The notes under the pieces: model-generated
What the model saw: the letters and a program-made list of their open reading frames with translations, nothing else
Database searches by the model: none
What the model was told of the DNA's origin: nothing
In this document: piece by piece, positions 52,972 through 64,000 of the stretch
How the letters are laid out: each line of letters begins with the position of its first letter
Numbering within the stretch: the first letter of the stretch is position 1
Assembly: GCA_031769625.1 (NCBI GenBank)
Contig: JAUIMM010000135.1
Span: forward strand, 6,685,501-6,749,500
Direction: 5' to 3'
DNA: 64,000 nt
Source: Taudactylus pleione
Taxonomy: Eukaryota; Chordata; Amphibia; Anura; Myobatrachidae
Position numbers and translations under genes: made by a program

Positions 52972-55900
52972 CTAAAAAAAAAAAAGTATATATCATTAGA
53001 AAATTTACTAATAAAATTATTTAAATTTACTATCTGTATACTTTTGGTCATTCCCATTTGCTGCTGCAGCTCACATTGCCATGAGCAAGTAAGAGGTTTG
53101 ACTTTATATAGTTGTGGCTCTATTCTGAGCAGTCCCACATTACTTACTAGTTCTCCGGTACTGGGAGTAAAATAATTGTCTAGTCACTGTTTGAGTGTCA
53201 CAGACTTTCTATAGTTTATTTTTATACAGTATTTCCTTTTCAGTGCTGGGTATACCTTCTATACTGTACTTCATCCATTGGGTCTATTTCCCCGTAGGCT
53301 GCAGAGATGGGTTACCTTTCCAGTAAATGGTTGCCAGTAGCTGACTGTGTTGGCATTGTATAAGTGGCTGGGTCATCTCTCATGCCTAATGACTCTCCTA
53401 ATTACACCCGTACCACATCACAGTTGCTTGCTTAGAAATACCAATCACCAATGGCTGCTTTAATATTGATAATGCTTCTGCCTTACACTACCAGCATACC
53501 TTCTGATCCACCAGCTACACTTGTTTGTCCACTACCTTATGCATTAATAACAACAACAATGATAATATTGTAGACGTAATTAGAAATGCAGACATGCATA
53601 TCTATATAGACAGTTATATTTGCCCTAACAACCATCTTATTGCCAATGTCAACGTTGCCTATGTCAATCAATGACTGTATGCTCTTTGATTAGCACTAAC
53701 AAGAGCGCACTTAGGGGAGGTTCAAGCTGTCCAGAATCCTCCGTAGACCCGGGAATGATGTGATCAGGGACGGGCCCACTGATTAGTATGATTTCTAGAG
53801 GCTGACCCTCCCTGGGACCTGGCATCTTAATGTATGCAACCCAGGAATGATCCTGATGTGTTTCTCCCTTACTTTCACTTTGGTATGTGCCTGCCTTCAC
53901 ATCCTGATAGCATGTCACATGTTGGATATGCATCACCAGACATGTGACCTGATTTAGGCTCAGACAGTATTGCACAGATACAAGGAAGTGGCTCTGCAAT
54001 ACCGTCTAGCAAATATTACAATACTGGAGAACCAGACGCCTCCTGACATCAACTCTGTCCTCTGCACTCCTGGAAAATGGGGGCGACACATCCCATTTCT
54101 GGGAACGCTGGCCAGGTACATCCCCGCTCCGCCCCGCAAATGCTGCAGCATGTCAATCTTGCTGCGACTTGGGGGATCAGAAAGCGAGATCACAGGACCC
54201 TTTATGCACATGTTCTGTACAGGTCCTGTGCATTGCCAGGTTTTCGATAGTGGGAAAACTGCCTGAGGCCCCACAACAGCATCTGTAACTGAATCAGGCC
54301 CAGGGAGAAAGGGAGGCTGACTAAAGAGTTTGCTTCTACAACGTACAACACCATATGGAAGAACATAAGGTCATTTTGGGTGGTGCCGTTTTCTGCAGTC
54401 ACCTACAGTATGATCATATAGAGAAGAAATGTGAGTGATAGTTCAAAAACAGTAGATGAGCAAAAGTTGTATTAACAATAAAATGTACATTTCATATACC
54501 ACATTACTTTAAGAAGATTTCTAGACAAATAGGCATAATACAGCAGTACATATTCCCAAAGCCAGGCAAACAATGTATCTATCTGTTATATCGTCTATAA
54601 TGTTATTATAAACTGATACACTGTAGTTCTTGATTAATAAGCAGAGTTAATCTGCATACAGGGTGGTAGAATATTTGTAGCAGATAAGTAACTGCCTTTA
54701 TGCGGCTTGGACTATGATTCCTGTAGCCGGCTCAGAGACTATACAAATAGGTCTCAATTTGGAGCACATCCGGCACCCCGCAAAGGATTTGTGGCCAGTT
54801 TTCCAACGAACGTAGGAGGATTTCCCTAGGTCTCGAGCCCGCTGCCTGTGAGTACCACCTCCACCCACAGATTAAAAGGGGGCATTTATTGCAGCTTAAA
54901 ACAACATCAAATAACCAGTGAACTACCAAATTTCAATCTCAGCTGTCACAGCTATAAAACCTTCAATATAACAGGACACATGCAGCTCAGCATCCAATTT
55001 AAGGATAATTAGTGGTAAGAAACTTATCTGCTGCCATTATGCTACAGTCTTTCCTCATCCATGTGTGTGCCTACACTGAACGATATGTCGTTCAGTGCAG
55101 GCACCCTCCCTCATCCCCGTGCATGCCCAATCTGTCATTATCGGCAGATTGACCGGAATGTTCAGGTGATGATTGATGTCAGAAACGACCAGCGATGCAC
55201 GCTCCCGCTGGTCGTTTCTGACATCAATCATCGCCTGAACATGCCGGTCAATCTTCCGACATTATACTGCCCGATTTATGCACGATTAATGAGCGATTGA
55301 ATGATTACGATGTTGTAATCATTCAAGCGCTCATTTTAGTCACCTAATGGATACGCACCTTAAGACTGGCAAAATGACAATGATTTATTTTATCTGCATA
55401 TATTTATAGCAATATAGTACTAATGTATTTGTAGCATATGACTGTCAGTTGGGTGGTGACAGAGCAGTATATGACTAGCAATTTCAGCAACAGTATCTGT
55501 GTAATTCTGTATATGACTGATTATTGCAATTACCTGCGTAATATATTGCTGACATTAGGACTTACAGTATCTTTGCAATATATGGCTGATAAGGTGTATC
55601 CAATGTAAATATTAGAGCATAAATCCTCAGATTCCTATAATACTTTGTGGTTTTCCAATAAAATTTCTTACCTGAGGGATATTTGTTGGTGGATGTTTTA
55701 GAGCTTTACACCCAAATACAGAGATGGATACAGAAATGCAGAATAACAGCAGATAGGTAATTACTAAAATTGCACAAACAATGTGTCCTCCATTCTGTGA
55801 ACAGAAAATTATGAGTGAAAGAGGTATAATGCACATAATAAAAAGATGTTTATTGGATGATAGAAAAGCTCTCTTTACACAGACACATATATAGAAGTTA

Positions 55901-58900
55901 CTTACCGAATGCTGCCATATTTTTGAATGTCCAACATCCCTAGACACTATTTTTAATAAAAACAATTGTCCTATAAGCAACAGCAAATGCTACAGCAGAC
56001 ATAAGCTGGGTATACACCATATGACAGTGCAACCCAGCGAGCAATGTAAAGATACATCACGTGCGCGGTACACACTGCACGGTCCGCTGTACAACTGTAC
56101 TATGTATCGTTACATGCTGCATGTAATTACACTGTGGTGTTCATTGAAATGACCCATCTGATGTGCAGCACAGCAGATGGGACAATTCAATAAAAGACAG
56201 CTGGGAACAGCTGATCTGGCATGAATACTTTACGATCCGTACAATATATCTATGGGCTGAAACTCTATACGACACATCATATGGTGTGTACCCAGCTTTA
56301 TGTTAACTCTGTTTAGCTGTTTGTATACATTATTAAAATACATAACAATGATTTATACGTCATCATCAATCAGTTATGTTATGTTATGATTGATGGAAAT
56401 GTATTATGTATTTCTAATCATTTATAAATTCACATGAATAACTGAAATACATATACAGATCTTTAATATAATTATGTTCAAATGTATAATTTTTGAAGAA
56501 TCTTGTTTACAAACGTTGATACCTACAGTACATGTAGTACAATTATCATTAAAACTCCAGCTGCAACTCTAATGGGCAACCAGTTTATCAGGACAGTGGG
56601 GCAAATGTATGAAGCTCTGGAAAGTGATAAAGTGCAGAGTGATAAATGACCAACCAATCTGCTCCCAACTGTCATGTTACAGGCTGTGTTTAAAAATGAC
56701 AGTTGGGAGCTAATTGGTTGGTCGTTTATCACTCTGCACTTTATCACTTCGCAGAGCTTCAAACATCTGGCCCAGTGTGTCATCACAGCAGACTTAAAAT
56801 TGGGGGAGATTTATCAAATCTTGGAGATAAATAAAGTGGAGATGTTGCCCATAGCAACCAATGAGCTTCTGTCATTTTATAGGCTGTACTAGAAAGATTA
56901 CAGAAACTGATTGGTTGCTATGAGCAACTTCACTTTATTTCTCACCAAAATTTGATAAATCTCTCCCTATGTATCATTAAAATTACACTACAAAAAAAAA
57001 AATTCAGTCAATATTTGCTTTGTTTTGTTGTCTATTGATATTTGCTCATGATTATGGCTGTGTTTATTACAATATTTAATGCCACATGATGAAATACAGT
57101 ATTGCTCCTTGGGTGGGTGGATTTATTAATACAGGGAGATAAATGCCACTGGGGAGAGGGGGTTATTTGTCAATGGGAATCTATGAACATGGTGTAGAGG
57201 TTAAGGCCACTGGGGGTAATGTTACGATGGGGACATATGAACATGGGGGGACTAACACACCTACGTATATATATATTTTTTAAAAGTTTTCACATTTTTA
57301 ACTTAATTACATATAAAACAACAGTATCTGATATCCTTTTGAAAAAAAAAATTAAAGGGAATTAAAAGGTTTCATCATAAATGAATTGTAGACAAACTAA
57401 GTTTGTTTATTTTGAAGTGACTTAATATCTATAAATACATTGGAAATCAATAAAACATTTTGTCTAATGAACTAGAAAATGCTTTGTACTGCAGGCAGCA
57501 GGACGGCACAGTTGGTAACTAAGCACTAGGGCCAATGGTTAATTTAAAATTGGCTATTATCTCTGTGGAGTTTGCATGTTCTTCCCATATTCACATGGGT
57601 TTACCTCCTATAGGTCAAAAACATAAAGGAAGGAAATTTGTTGGACCTTAGTATTTGTGTCTGTGTGGGTTTTGAAGAATTTAGATTGTAAGCTTCATTA
57701 AGGTGTGGACTAATAATAATAATAGTAATAATAATAATAATAATACCATCACTATAGATCATACAGAAGTCATGTACTTATCAACTGAAAATGGAATTAA
57801 AAACCAACTGATCTGCATTTTTTCAACCTTAATAACTAAATGACAGAGCCGTAACTAGACTTTTTGGTGCCCTGTGCCAGAGACAGAGAGAGCATTGGTG
57901 CCCCCCCCCCTGCCCCATTTTTTTAAATAGGGACATAAGATAGTGCACCTGAAAAAGGCCATGGCCTCATAGGGAAGGGCCAGGGAAGAAATAGGCCAGG
58001 AGATGCTGGGGATAAAAGAAGAGGAAGCTACAAGTGAGAATGATAACAAACAGGAAAGTTGACAGGTTCAAACAGTGCCCCCTGCCCTGCAGTGCCCTGT
58101 GCCATGGCGCTGGTTGCACTACCATAGTTATGGACCTGCTATATGACAATTAAAAACTACCATGCTTTTCCTCACTCCCTGTCCAGCTGACTCTCTCTGC
58201 CATGTCCTTATTAATTAACAAGTATTTTCTCAAACTCAGGGCCTAATTCAGACCCGCTCGCAATCGCTGAGCGCTCGCAAGCGTGTCGATGGTGCCCTAA
58301 TGCGCATGCACACGACGGAGGGAGCTCCATCGTGCACATGCGCGAGACCCGCATAGCGACAGCCAAGCTGTCGCTATGGGTCTCACACCAAAGGGGGCGA
58401 TCTGTCAATGGTGACTGACACCACGCCCCCTTTGGTGGGCGTGCCAGGGGCGTGGCTGCCCAGACGGAGGCGTTCCCATGGGAACGCCTTCTGTCTGGGT
58501 CCGGCCCCACTAACATCACTAGTGATGTCAGTGGGAGTGCTTTTGGCTATGATAGAGCCAAAAGCACTCCTGGGCTTGCGGCAGCAAGACCCTACCACAA
58601 GGGTCTCGTCGCAAGCCCGATGGTCGTGATGGTCTTGACCATTGCGACCATCGTTTTGGCCGCTCGCATAAGCTGTGGGTGGTCACCCACAGCTATGCGA
58701 GCAGCCAGGAGGCCGCTCCATTTTTAGGTAGGAGGGCCCTGATTCAGAGCGAGTGCTCTGGTCAGAGCGTCCGGCTCTGAATCAGGCCCTCAGTCTGTCC
58801 AAAATAGAGGTTATCGTTTTATCTCCCTTTAAAATCTCAAAATTCCTTCACTAACAATGCTACACTCTCCTATGTAACTCATGTCTGCTACTTGGATAGC

Positions 58901-61900
58901 ATTATTGACTGCTCCCTCACAATCAAGGGTCTATTCCCCCCCCCCAATAATAAAGTATCCACATCACCGCAAGCAATTCATCACAGCTCCGGTGAGGGAC
59001 AGCTGCTCTGAAAAGCAGCTGTCCTCCCGAATAGTAAGATTGCAACAGAAGTAGTAGCGTTACACATCTGTCCCCATTGCCAGCTTCTGCGCATGTGTGA
59101 CCTGAGGTCGCACATGCGCAAACCTGCAGGGGAGGTGGCGGAGGGATCCGCTCAGATGCCTCTTCACATTCCTAGAACTCCTTCTCATAGGAAGGAGCAG
59201 GACACCGAAAACAAGCACCATCTGAAGATGGCGCTTGTTCTTGCAGGCAAACTCTGAAAACGTTATGTTTTCGGAGTTTGCTGAATATCCGTCTGACCTA
59301 TTGGACTCAAGATGATGAATAGCCTGTTACATTAAATATGCAGCAACTAGCATTTCCACATGTGTAACAGGCCATTTTAGTGATGATGAATTGGCCCCTC
59401 AGTTCCTTTCCCAAACCTGCGGTTTCCTCCTTAGCAAAATTGCAATGTTCTCTATGTCACCTACTATTACAGTTTGTCTTATGCATTGTACTATGCATCT
59501 GTAGTCTAGCCTTTAGGTTGTCTTTTGCTGCTATTTTTCCAGTATGTCCTCATTTGTGTCTGTTCTATGTAATGTAGTCTTTTTATATGTCCTTAAATCC
59601 AGTGGCATAACTAGGGTATTTGAAGTCCAGGGCAAGCTAAAAAACTAAACCCCACAAAGTATGTGCATGCCCATAAGGTGTGTGCCAAAAAAAGTGGCCA
59701 TGGTCACATGTCACAATGGGCGTGGCCACTGGAAATGTCAACATGACACTCCACCATTTCTCATCACTCTGGGAACATTCCTTTCCATTCCATATTCACC
59801 TTAATGCCCCCAGTAGTAGTGTCCCTCATGCAATGCCCACTGTAATAGTGCCCCTTATGCAATGTCCCCAATAGCAGTGCCCCTTATATCGTGCCCCCTG
59901 TAGTGCCCCTTATACAGTGCCCACAGTAATACACTTATTCAGTGCCCCCAGTAATGCCACTTATGCAGTGCCCCCAGCAGTGCCCCTTATACAGTGCCCC
60001 CAGTAGTACCACTTATAAATTGCCCCCAGTATTGCCCCTTATACAGTGCTGCTAGTAGTGGTCCCCCTATGCAGTGCCCCCAGTAGTGCCCCTCAGTGGT
60101 TTCACAAGGGGGGTGCGGGGGGTGTGGGCCACACCCGGGTGTCACCCGCTGAGGGGTGACACCAGGATGCAAACTCCCCCCTCAGTGACAGGAGCCGGGT
60201 GCTGCACTAGAATTATGTGCAGCACTCGGCTCCTGACACAGTGAGGGAGTTGGCACTTCAGACAGGCTGGCCCCTGGGAGCAGCCAACACATCCGGCACC
60301 CCCGGTGTGACAAAAATGGGGCTCGGACTGCAAAACTACACCCGTCTCATGAGGTCACGAGCCCCTTCTCCCCGCACAAAATACTAGCCCGGCAATCACT
60401 ACTCCCCGCAGCGGGTATCAGATGAGGTAGGGACGCTACTGGTGCCACTTATACACTGCCCCTTATACAGTGCCCCCAGTAATGCACCCTTATACAGTGC
60501 CCCCAGTAATGCACCCTTATACAGTGCCCCCAGTAGTGTTCCTTTTGCAGTGTCCCCAGTAGTGCCACTTATGCAGTGCCCCCAGTAGGGCCACTTATTC
60601 AGTGTCCCTTATGCAGGGCTCCCAGTAGTGCCACTTATGCAGTGCCCACAGTAGTGCCACTGATGCAGTGCCCCCAGTAGTGCCACTTATGCAGTGCCCC
60701 TTATACAGTGCCCCAAGTAGTGCCACTTATACATTGCCTGCAGTAATGCCCATATACAGTGCTGCTAGTAGGGGTTCCCCTATGCAGTGCCCCCAGTAGT
60801 GCCCCAGTAGTGCCCCTTATACAGTGCCCCCAGTAGTGGTCCCCCATATGCAGTGCCCCTCTTATAGTGCCCACCACCAGTAATAGCCCGCCCCTATGCA
60901 GTGCCCTCAACAGTACTCCCTCCTATGCAGTGCCCCTTATACAGTGCCCCCAGTAGTGGTCCCCCATATGCAGTGCCCCTCTTATAGTGCCCACCCCCAG
61001 TAATAGCCCCCCTATGCAGTGCCCTTAACAGTACTCCATCCTATGCAGTGCCCCCAGTTGTGCCCCTTATATAGTACCCCCAGTAGTAGTAGACCCCCAT
61101 GCAGTGTCCCCCAGTGGTACTCCTTATAGAGTTCAGCCAGCAGTAGTCCCCCAAATGCAGTGCCCCCAGTAATGCCCCTGATATAGTGCCCCCATTAGTA
61201 GTTCCCCCTATGCAGTGCCCCCAAGTAGTGCCCATTTTATAGTAAATCTTCTTTTGTACAGTGCTGCAGATTTAATAAAACTTTTTGCCACCTGTAGACA
61301 GGCATCGTGGTGTTTTTATTAATGTTAAAGTCTCTAATAAGGTGCCGCTGCTCTACACCTGTATCAAATTAGAATAAGAAATATTTTTTAGACTCAGATG
61401 AGATGGGAGAACGGGGGCCTGACTCTGAGTCGTTACTCACTGCTGATATCGGATGCAGTGGAGCAATTCTTTATTCTGAACGTGTTAAACTATGCACACA
61501 TGTCTCAGAAATGTGTTAGAAATGTAATGGGCGTTCCTAGGCGGTGATGGGGAGGTTGCTTAGCGCATGCACAGAGATGTTCCATTTTATAGGCGTGTTA
61601 TGGGAATGTCGTAGGCGTATCACTAAAAGTGACTCTGCACAACCACTCACATAGGAGGCCAAACTGGGACAGGGAAACTGCATCTGACATAGAGCTGGTG
61701 CAAGTTTTGATGGTGTTATCGATGGCGCATCTAAATAGGTATCAATTGGTGCTTCAGCTGACAGTTGGTGTCTCAGTACTTGCACATTCAGATGTATGGA
61801 AATACACTAGAGAAGGATTTTTGCATAAAGACACAGTCAGGTGACCTAACGCCAATAGACTCATTAATGGAAGCCTCTGCATCTCAGGGGCAGGATCAGC

Positions 61901-62641
61901 CTCTGAGTTAGATGCATGTTCAAACAAATTGAACAAGGCTATATATTGCTTTCCATCTGTATAAGACCACACAATGGTGCAACTGACACACTGGGGCAGA
62001 TTTACTAAAGTTTCTAAAACAGACAAGTTTTTCTCATATCAACCAATCAGATTCTGTCTATCATTTTCTAGAATGCAAAAGAAAAATGATAGCTACTGTA
62101 CATACAGTGGCGGCTCCAGAGGTGAGGCTGCAGCACAGTCCAAAATTCAAATAGGGGAGCCACAGCAACTGCCCTTCCAGAATTAAATTTGGACTGCTCT
62201 GCAGCCCCACTTCTGGAGCCTCTTCTGGAGGCTACATATAATCGGATTGGTTGCTATGGGTAATACCACCTGTTTTTAGAAGCTTTAGTAAATCTACCCT
62301 GCTTGATAATGCCATTTATCACATGTCAATGTGACCTATCCATAGACTGTATGCATAGAAGTTGTGTAATAGTTGAGGGTCAGACTCTGCTATGATTTAC
62401 CACTCAAGCATAAAAATAACTGCAATAAACCTGTATATGTTTCGTAGTAAAAAAAAAATAAAAATAATTCTAATTATTGTCTGTGCCGAATAACACTTAC
62501 AATAACACCACCATCACAGTCATAATATCCATAATATCCACAATAATACCAATAATCATAAAAGAAATCCACAATGGAAAATATTAGTCCAATCACACTG
62601 ACAATTGATGTTATGATGTTCAAGGCAAGCGATCCTTTAAC
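52849..62641 (-). CDS. MS4A (membrane-spanning 4-domain A)-like gene, last three exons
   Basis: MS4A proteins (CD20 and relatives) are four-pass membrane proteins with both ends in the cytoplasm. Exons visible on the minus strand are 62641-62501 (47 codons), 55794-55672 (41 codons) and 52971-52849 (40 codons plus stop). All junctions are phase 0 with AG acceptors and GT donors. The first gives TM3 ('SLALNIITSIVSVIGLIFS') and an extracellular loop, the second TM4 with the family hallmark 'SVSISVFGCKAL', the third the cytoplasmic tail starting 'VFVIQN'. The order and exon phases match the usual MS4A gene plan. Exons for the N-terminus, TM1 and TM2 should lie beyond 64000. Which paralogue it is cannot be told. 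Introns of 6.7 and 2.7 kb hold MITEs. Confidence 0.85.
52972..55671 (-). other. MS4A-like intron (2.7 kb) with MITEs
   Basis: GT and AG boundaries as above. It contains a Harbinger-like end ('actgaatcaggccc' near 54289-54302), an imperfect partner near 53945, and the hairpin element at 55060-55365. No further exon is recognised. Confidence 0.6.
55060..55365. mobile_element. Hairpin MITE in MS4A intron
   Basis: The main stem pairs 55159-55194 ('atgttcaggtgatgattgat' onward) with 55207-55243 over a 12-base loop, and a smaller hairpin 'actgaacgatatgtcgttcagt' lies at the left. The flanking duplication is unclear. Confidence 0.6.
55672..55794 (-). CDS. MS4A-like exon: TM4
   Basis: Acceptor 'ttttctgttcacag' and donor 'CCTCAG|gtaaga'. 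It encodes a hydrophobic segment 'IVCAILVITYLLLFCISVS' ending 'ISVFGCKALKHPPTNIPQ'. The 'S-x-FGC-x-A' ending of TM4 is a strong MS4A hallmark. Confidence 0.88.
56011..56301. mobile_element. MITE with 'agctgggtatacaccatatga' type ends, in MS4A intron
   Basis: The left 'agctgggtatacaccatatg' and right 'catatggtgtgtacccagct' are inverted repeats about 290 bp apart, adjoining TA dinucleotides. Class is uncertain; a Tc1/mariner-type MITE is possible. Confidence 0.65.
56596..56776. mobile_element. Foldback MITE, 'gaagctctg' ends, in MS4A intron
   Basis: The arms 'tgataaagtgcagagtgataa' type and 'gacagttgggagctaattgg' pair over almost their full length with 'ccaattagctcccaactgtc'-like complements. 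The ends read 'tggggcaaatgtatgaagc' and 'gcttcaaacatctggccca'. Confidence 0.7.
56798..56967. mobile_element. MITE with 'gggagatttatcaaa' ends, in MS4A intron
   Basis: The ends 'gggagatttatcaaatc' and 'tttgataaatctccc' are inverted; internal 'gcccatagcaaccaat' and 'attggttgctatgagc' pair. Confidence 0.75.
56980..57840. other. MS4A intron sequence, no exon; (AAT)n microsatellite
   Basis: An AAT run lies at 57711-57746. Nothing else is recognised. Confidence 0.5.
58239..58789 (-). mobile_element. Serial-hairpin MITE, copy H5
   Basis: The ends 'gggcctaattcagac' and 'ctgaatcaggccc' lie between exact TCA duplications (58236-58238 and 58790-58792). The interior is in the opposite orientation to H1 and H6. 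The 551-bp length equals that of H1. Confidence 0.8.
58800..59590. other. MS4A intron sequence, no exon recognised
   Basis: A short dyad near 58995-59025 ('ggacagctgctctgaaaagcagctgtcc' parts) is present. No other supported feature. Confidence 0.35.
59600..61240. repeat. Degenerate 'cttatgcagtgcccccagtag' array, locus 4, with nested GC-rich repeat
   Basis: The array starts after a lead with 'agtggcataactaggg' and 'gtggccatggtcac', and fills 59800-60090 and 60445-61240. Between them lies the GC-rich repeat 60095-60445 in inverted orientation to 18187-18565. A 75-bp stretch with 'cagtagtggtcccccatatg' appears twice (about 60830 and 60952). Confidence 0.75.
60095..60445 (-). repeat. GC-rich dispersed repeat, second copy
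   Basis: Carries 'gggtgtcacccgctgagggg', 'gacaggagccgggtgctgcac' parts and 'tagggacgctactgg', the reverse of the landmarks at 18187-18565. Confidence 0.5.
61260..61980. other. MS4A intron sequence, no exon recognised
   Basis: No repeat family or coding segment is supported. Confidence 0.3.
61988..62302. mobile_element. MITE with 'gcagatttactaaa' ends, carrying a nested insertion
   Basis: The left 'gggcagatttactaaagt' and right 'tttagtaaatctaccc' are inverted, with 'accaatcagat' and 'atcggattggttgctat' inside. A second dyad 'cagtggcggctccagaggtg' with 'ctggagcctcttctggagg' (about 62104-62233) looks like a later insertion into it. Confidence 0.65.
62501..62641 (-). CDS. MS4A-like exon: TM3 and Tyr-rich extracellular loop
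   Basis: The acceptor 'ttgttcttttttacag' precedes GTTAAAGG and the donor is 'GTTATT|gtaagt'. It encodes 'VKGSLALNIITSIVSVIGL', then 'FSIVDFF', then a loop 'YDYWYYCGYYGYYDCDGG' with nine Tyr and two Cys in 18 residues. In CD20 the TM3-TM4 loop carries a disulfide, so the two Cys here may pair. Confidence 0.85.
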
Positions 62642-62649
62642 CTGTAAAA

Positions 62650-63215
62650 AAGAACAAAAACACTATTGAAAATGTAATACTCATTAACCACTTTACTGCC
62701 ATTTTTTTTATTGAAATGGGTCTAGAACATGTATTGAAAACTTATCCAACACGATTTTGTTAAAAAAAATAAAAATGTTTTTTAAACACATAACATTAAC
62801 ATCGATTTTTAGTATTTCGAACCATCAATGTTCGATCCCTCTACTAGTGGCGACTGCCGGCAGATTATCTTTCAGCAGCCGCCCAATGTGCATTACTGAC
62901 AGGTCGCATTGTTTGCAACTATGTCAGTTAACACACTGGCTGGTGTGTGTGGTACCCCCATAGTTATGGGGTTACCCCTTACATAACTTAGGGAGACATT
63001 CAGGTGTTCTGTAGCCACTGTCAGTTTTTTTTTCTCTTCATAAGTTAATACAGCACTATGGATCCCATAGAAAGATATAGTGAACTTTTACTGACCCTGC
63101 TCCTCCTGGACCATATTGAGCATGTGCAAACAGGGAGGTAGAAAATGCCCCTTGGTCAGCAACCCATTTTTGCGGGAAAATCCTGCCCCCTTCATTGCTA
63201 GCCTGGGTGTCCAGG
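62650..63215. other. No exon recognised upstream of the MS4A TM3 exon
   Basis: The preceding MS4A exon (TM2) is not found here, so the intron continues to the right. Confidence 0.4.
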
Positions 63216-63219
63216 CAGA

Positions 63220-63761
63220 GGCCCTGATTCAGAGCCTGACGCTCTGACAGAGCGCTCGCTCTGAATCAGGGCTGTCATTCTTAGTTTTTAGAGTGGCCTC
63301 CTGGCATCTCGCATAGCTGTGGGTGACCACCCACAGCTATAGCGAGCGGCCAAAAAGATGGTCGTGATGGTCAAGACCATCGCGACCAACGGGCTTGCGA
63401 CAAGAACCTTGTGGTAGGGTCTCACTGCCGCAAGCCGTGGAGCTCTATCAGAGCCAAAAGCACTCCCACTGACATCACTTGTGATGTCAGTGGGGCCGGC
63501 CCCAGACAGTAGGCGTTCCCATGGGAACGCCTCCGTCTGGGCAGCCATGCCCCCGGCACGCCCACCAATGGGGGCGTGCTGTCACTCACCATCGACAGCA
63601 CGCCCCCTTTGGTGCGAGACCCATAGCAACGGCTTGGCCGTCGTTATTCGGGTCTCGCGCATGCGCATGATGGAGGCGGCTCCGTTGTGCGCATGTGCAC
63701 TTGGCCAACGTCGACCCGCTTGCGAGCGCTCAGCGCTCGCGAGCAGGTCTGAATTAGGCCC
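63220..63761 (+). mobile_element. Serial-hairpin MITE, copy H6
   Basis: The ends 'ggccctgattcagagc' and 'gtctgaattaggccc' lie between exact AGA duplications (63217-63219 and 63762-63764). It has the same orientation and palindrome order as H1. Confidence 0.8.
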
Positions 63762-64000
63762 AGAGTTCCTTATATGCAGCCTGTTGCTGGGGATCCCCTG
63801 TCCACTCATAGAAGCCAGACTGAAAGGGAGGAGAGGATAAAATGCCATCCCCAGGGCTGACTGCCGTCAGTCTGGGAGAAATTTCTGTGAAAGAGTTTGG
63901 GAGGATTTTTAGTGGAGTTGTCGAAGCTGGTTTAGTGGCTGAGACAGAATAAGTGTAAAATTTGCTTGGAGCGACACCATCTTGCGAATAGCAACCAGAC

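Noticed and set aside
58408..58727. Open frames inside the serial-hairpin MITEs (also at 19204-19738, 32892-33248, 63288-63840)
   Set aside because: Present on both strands of palindromic sequence and diverging between copies without preserving the reading frame.
61537..62026. Additional MS4A exon in the large intron
   Set aside because: Small minus-strand frames here lack hydrophobic membrane segments and in-phase splice sites.

Overview
This is eukaryotic, vertebrate DNA, most probably from an amphibian and likely a frog. The basis is a split host gene of the MS4A family together with hAT, Tc1, Harbinger-like, L2, L1 and Penelope-like elements of the kind that crowd anuran genomes. There are no bacterial-style operons, CRISPR arrays or rRNA genes. 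Species cannot be read from the sequence alone.

The only host gene I can support lies on the minus strand at about 52.6-62.6 kb. Three phase-compatible exons encode the third and fourth membrane segments and the C-terminal tail of an MS4A (CD20-like) tetraspan protein. Its 5' exons lie beyond the right edge of the window. Its two visible introns are filled with MITEs.

The dominant feature is a pair of nearly identical hAT DNA transposons with BED-finger transposases. Copy 1 (2027-8901, plus) has an open 1038-codon transposase, all expected catalytic residues, terminal repeats and an 8-bp target-site duplication. Copy 2 (37911-43993, minus) also has perfect 8-bp duplications, but its gene is broken by one extra base in a homopolymer and carries a His-to-Gln change in the CxxH motif. 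Both have a TATA box and a GCCATTTT (YY1-like) motif near the 5' end, then a leader made of a 160-bp tandem array (16 units in copy 1, 11 in copy 2) ahead of the transposase ATG. Copy 2 abuts a decayed relative with the same layout (43994-45917), and the window opens in the 5' end of another such relative (1-600). Two short non-autonomous elements with similar termini and 8-bp duplications sit at 20111-20366 and 28646-28816.

The rest, left to right: an old Tc1 remnant (8.9-9.45 kb); a Harbinger-type second-ORF remnant (9.8-10.7 kb); a duplicated repeat block with a tRNA-like head (11.5-15.5 kb); degenerate GCCCC/AGTAGT arrays (20.6-25.0 and 59.8-61.2 kb); six copies of a serial-hairpin MITE with 3-bp duplications; L1 fragments around a Penelope-like GIY-YIG remnant that one of these MITEs splits (32.0-34.7 kb); a Tc1-like element with TA duplications and a dead DD34E transposase (35512-37021); and a decayed L2 retrotransposon with a 2A-like motif, endonuclease and reverse transcriptase (49.1-52.6 kb), which ends next to the 3' end of the MS4A gene.

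All coordinates and motifs were read by eye. Family names rest on recognisable protein motifs, termini and duplications, and no database search was made.
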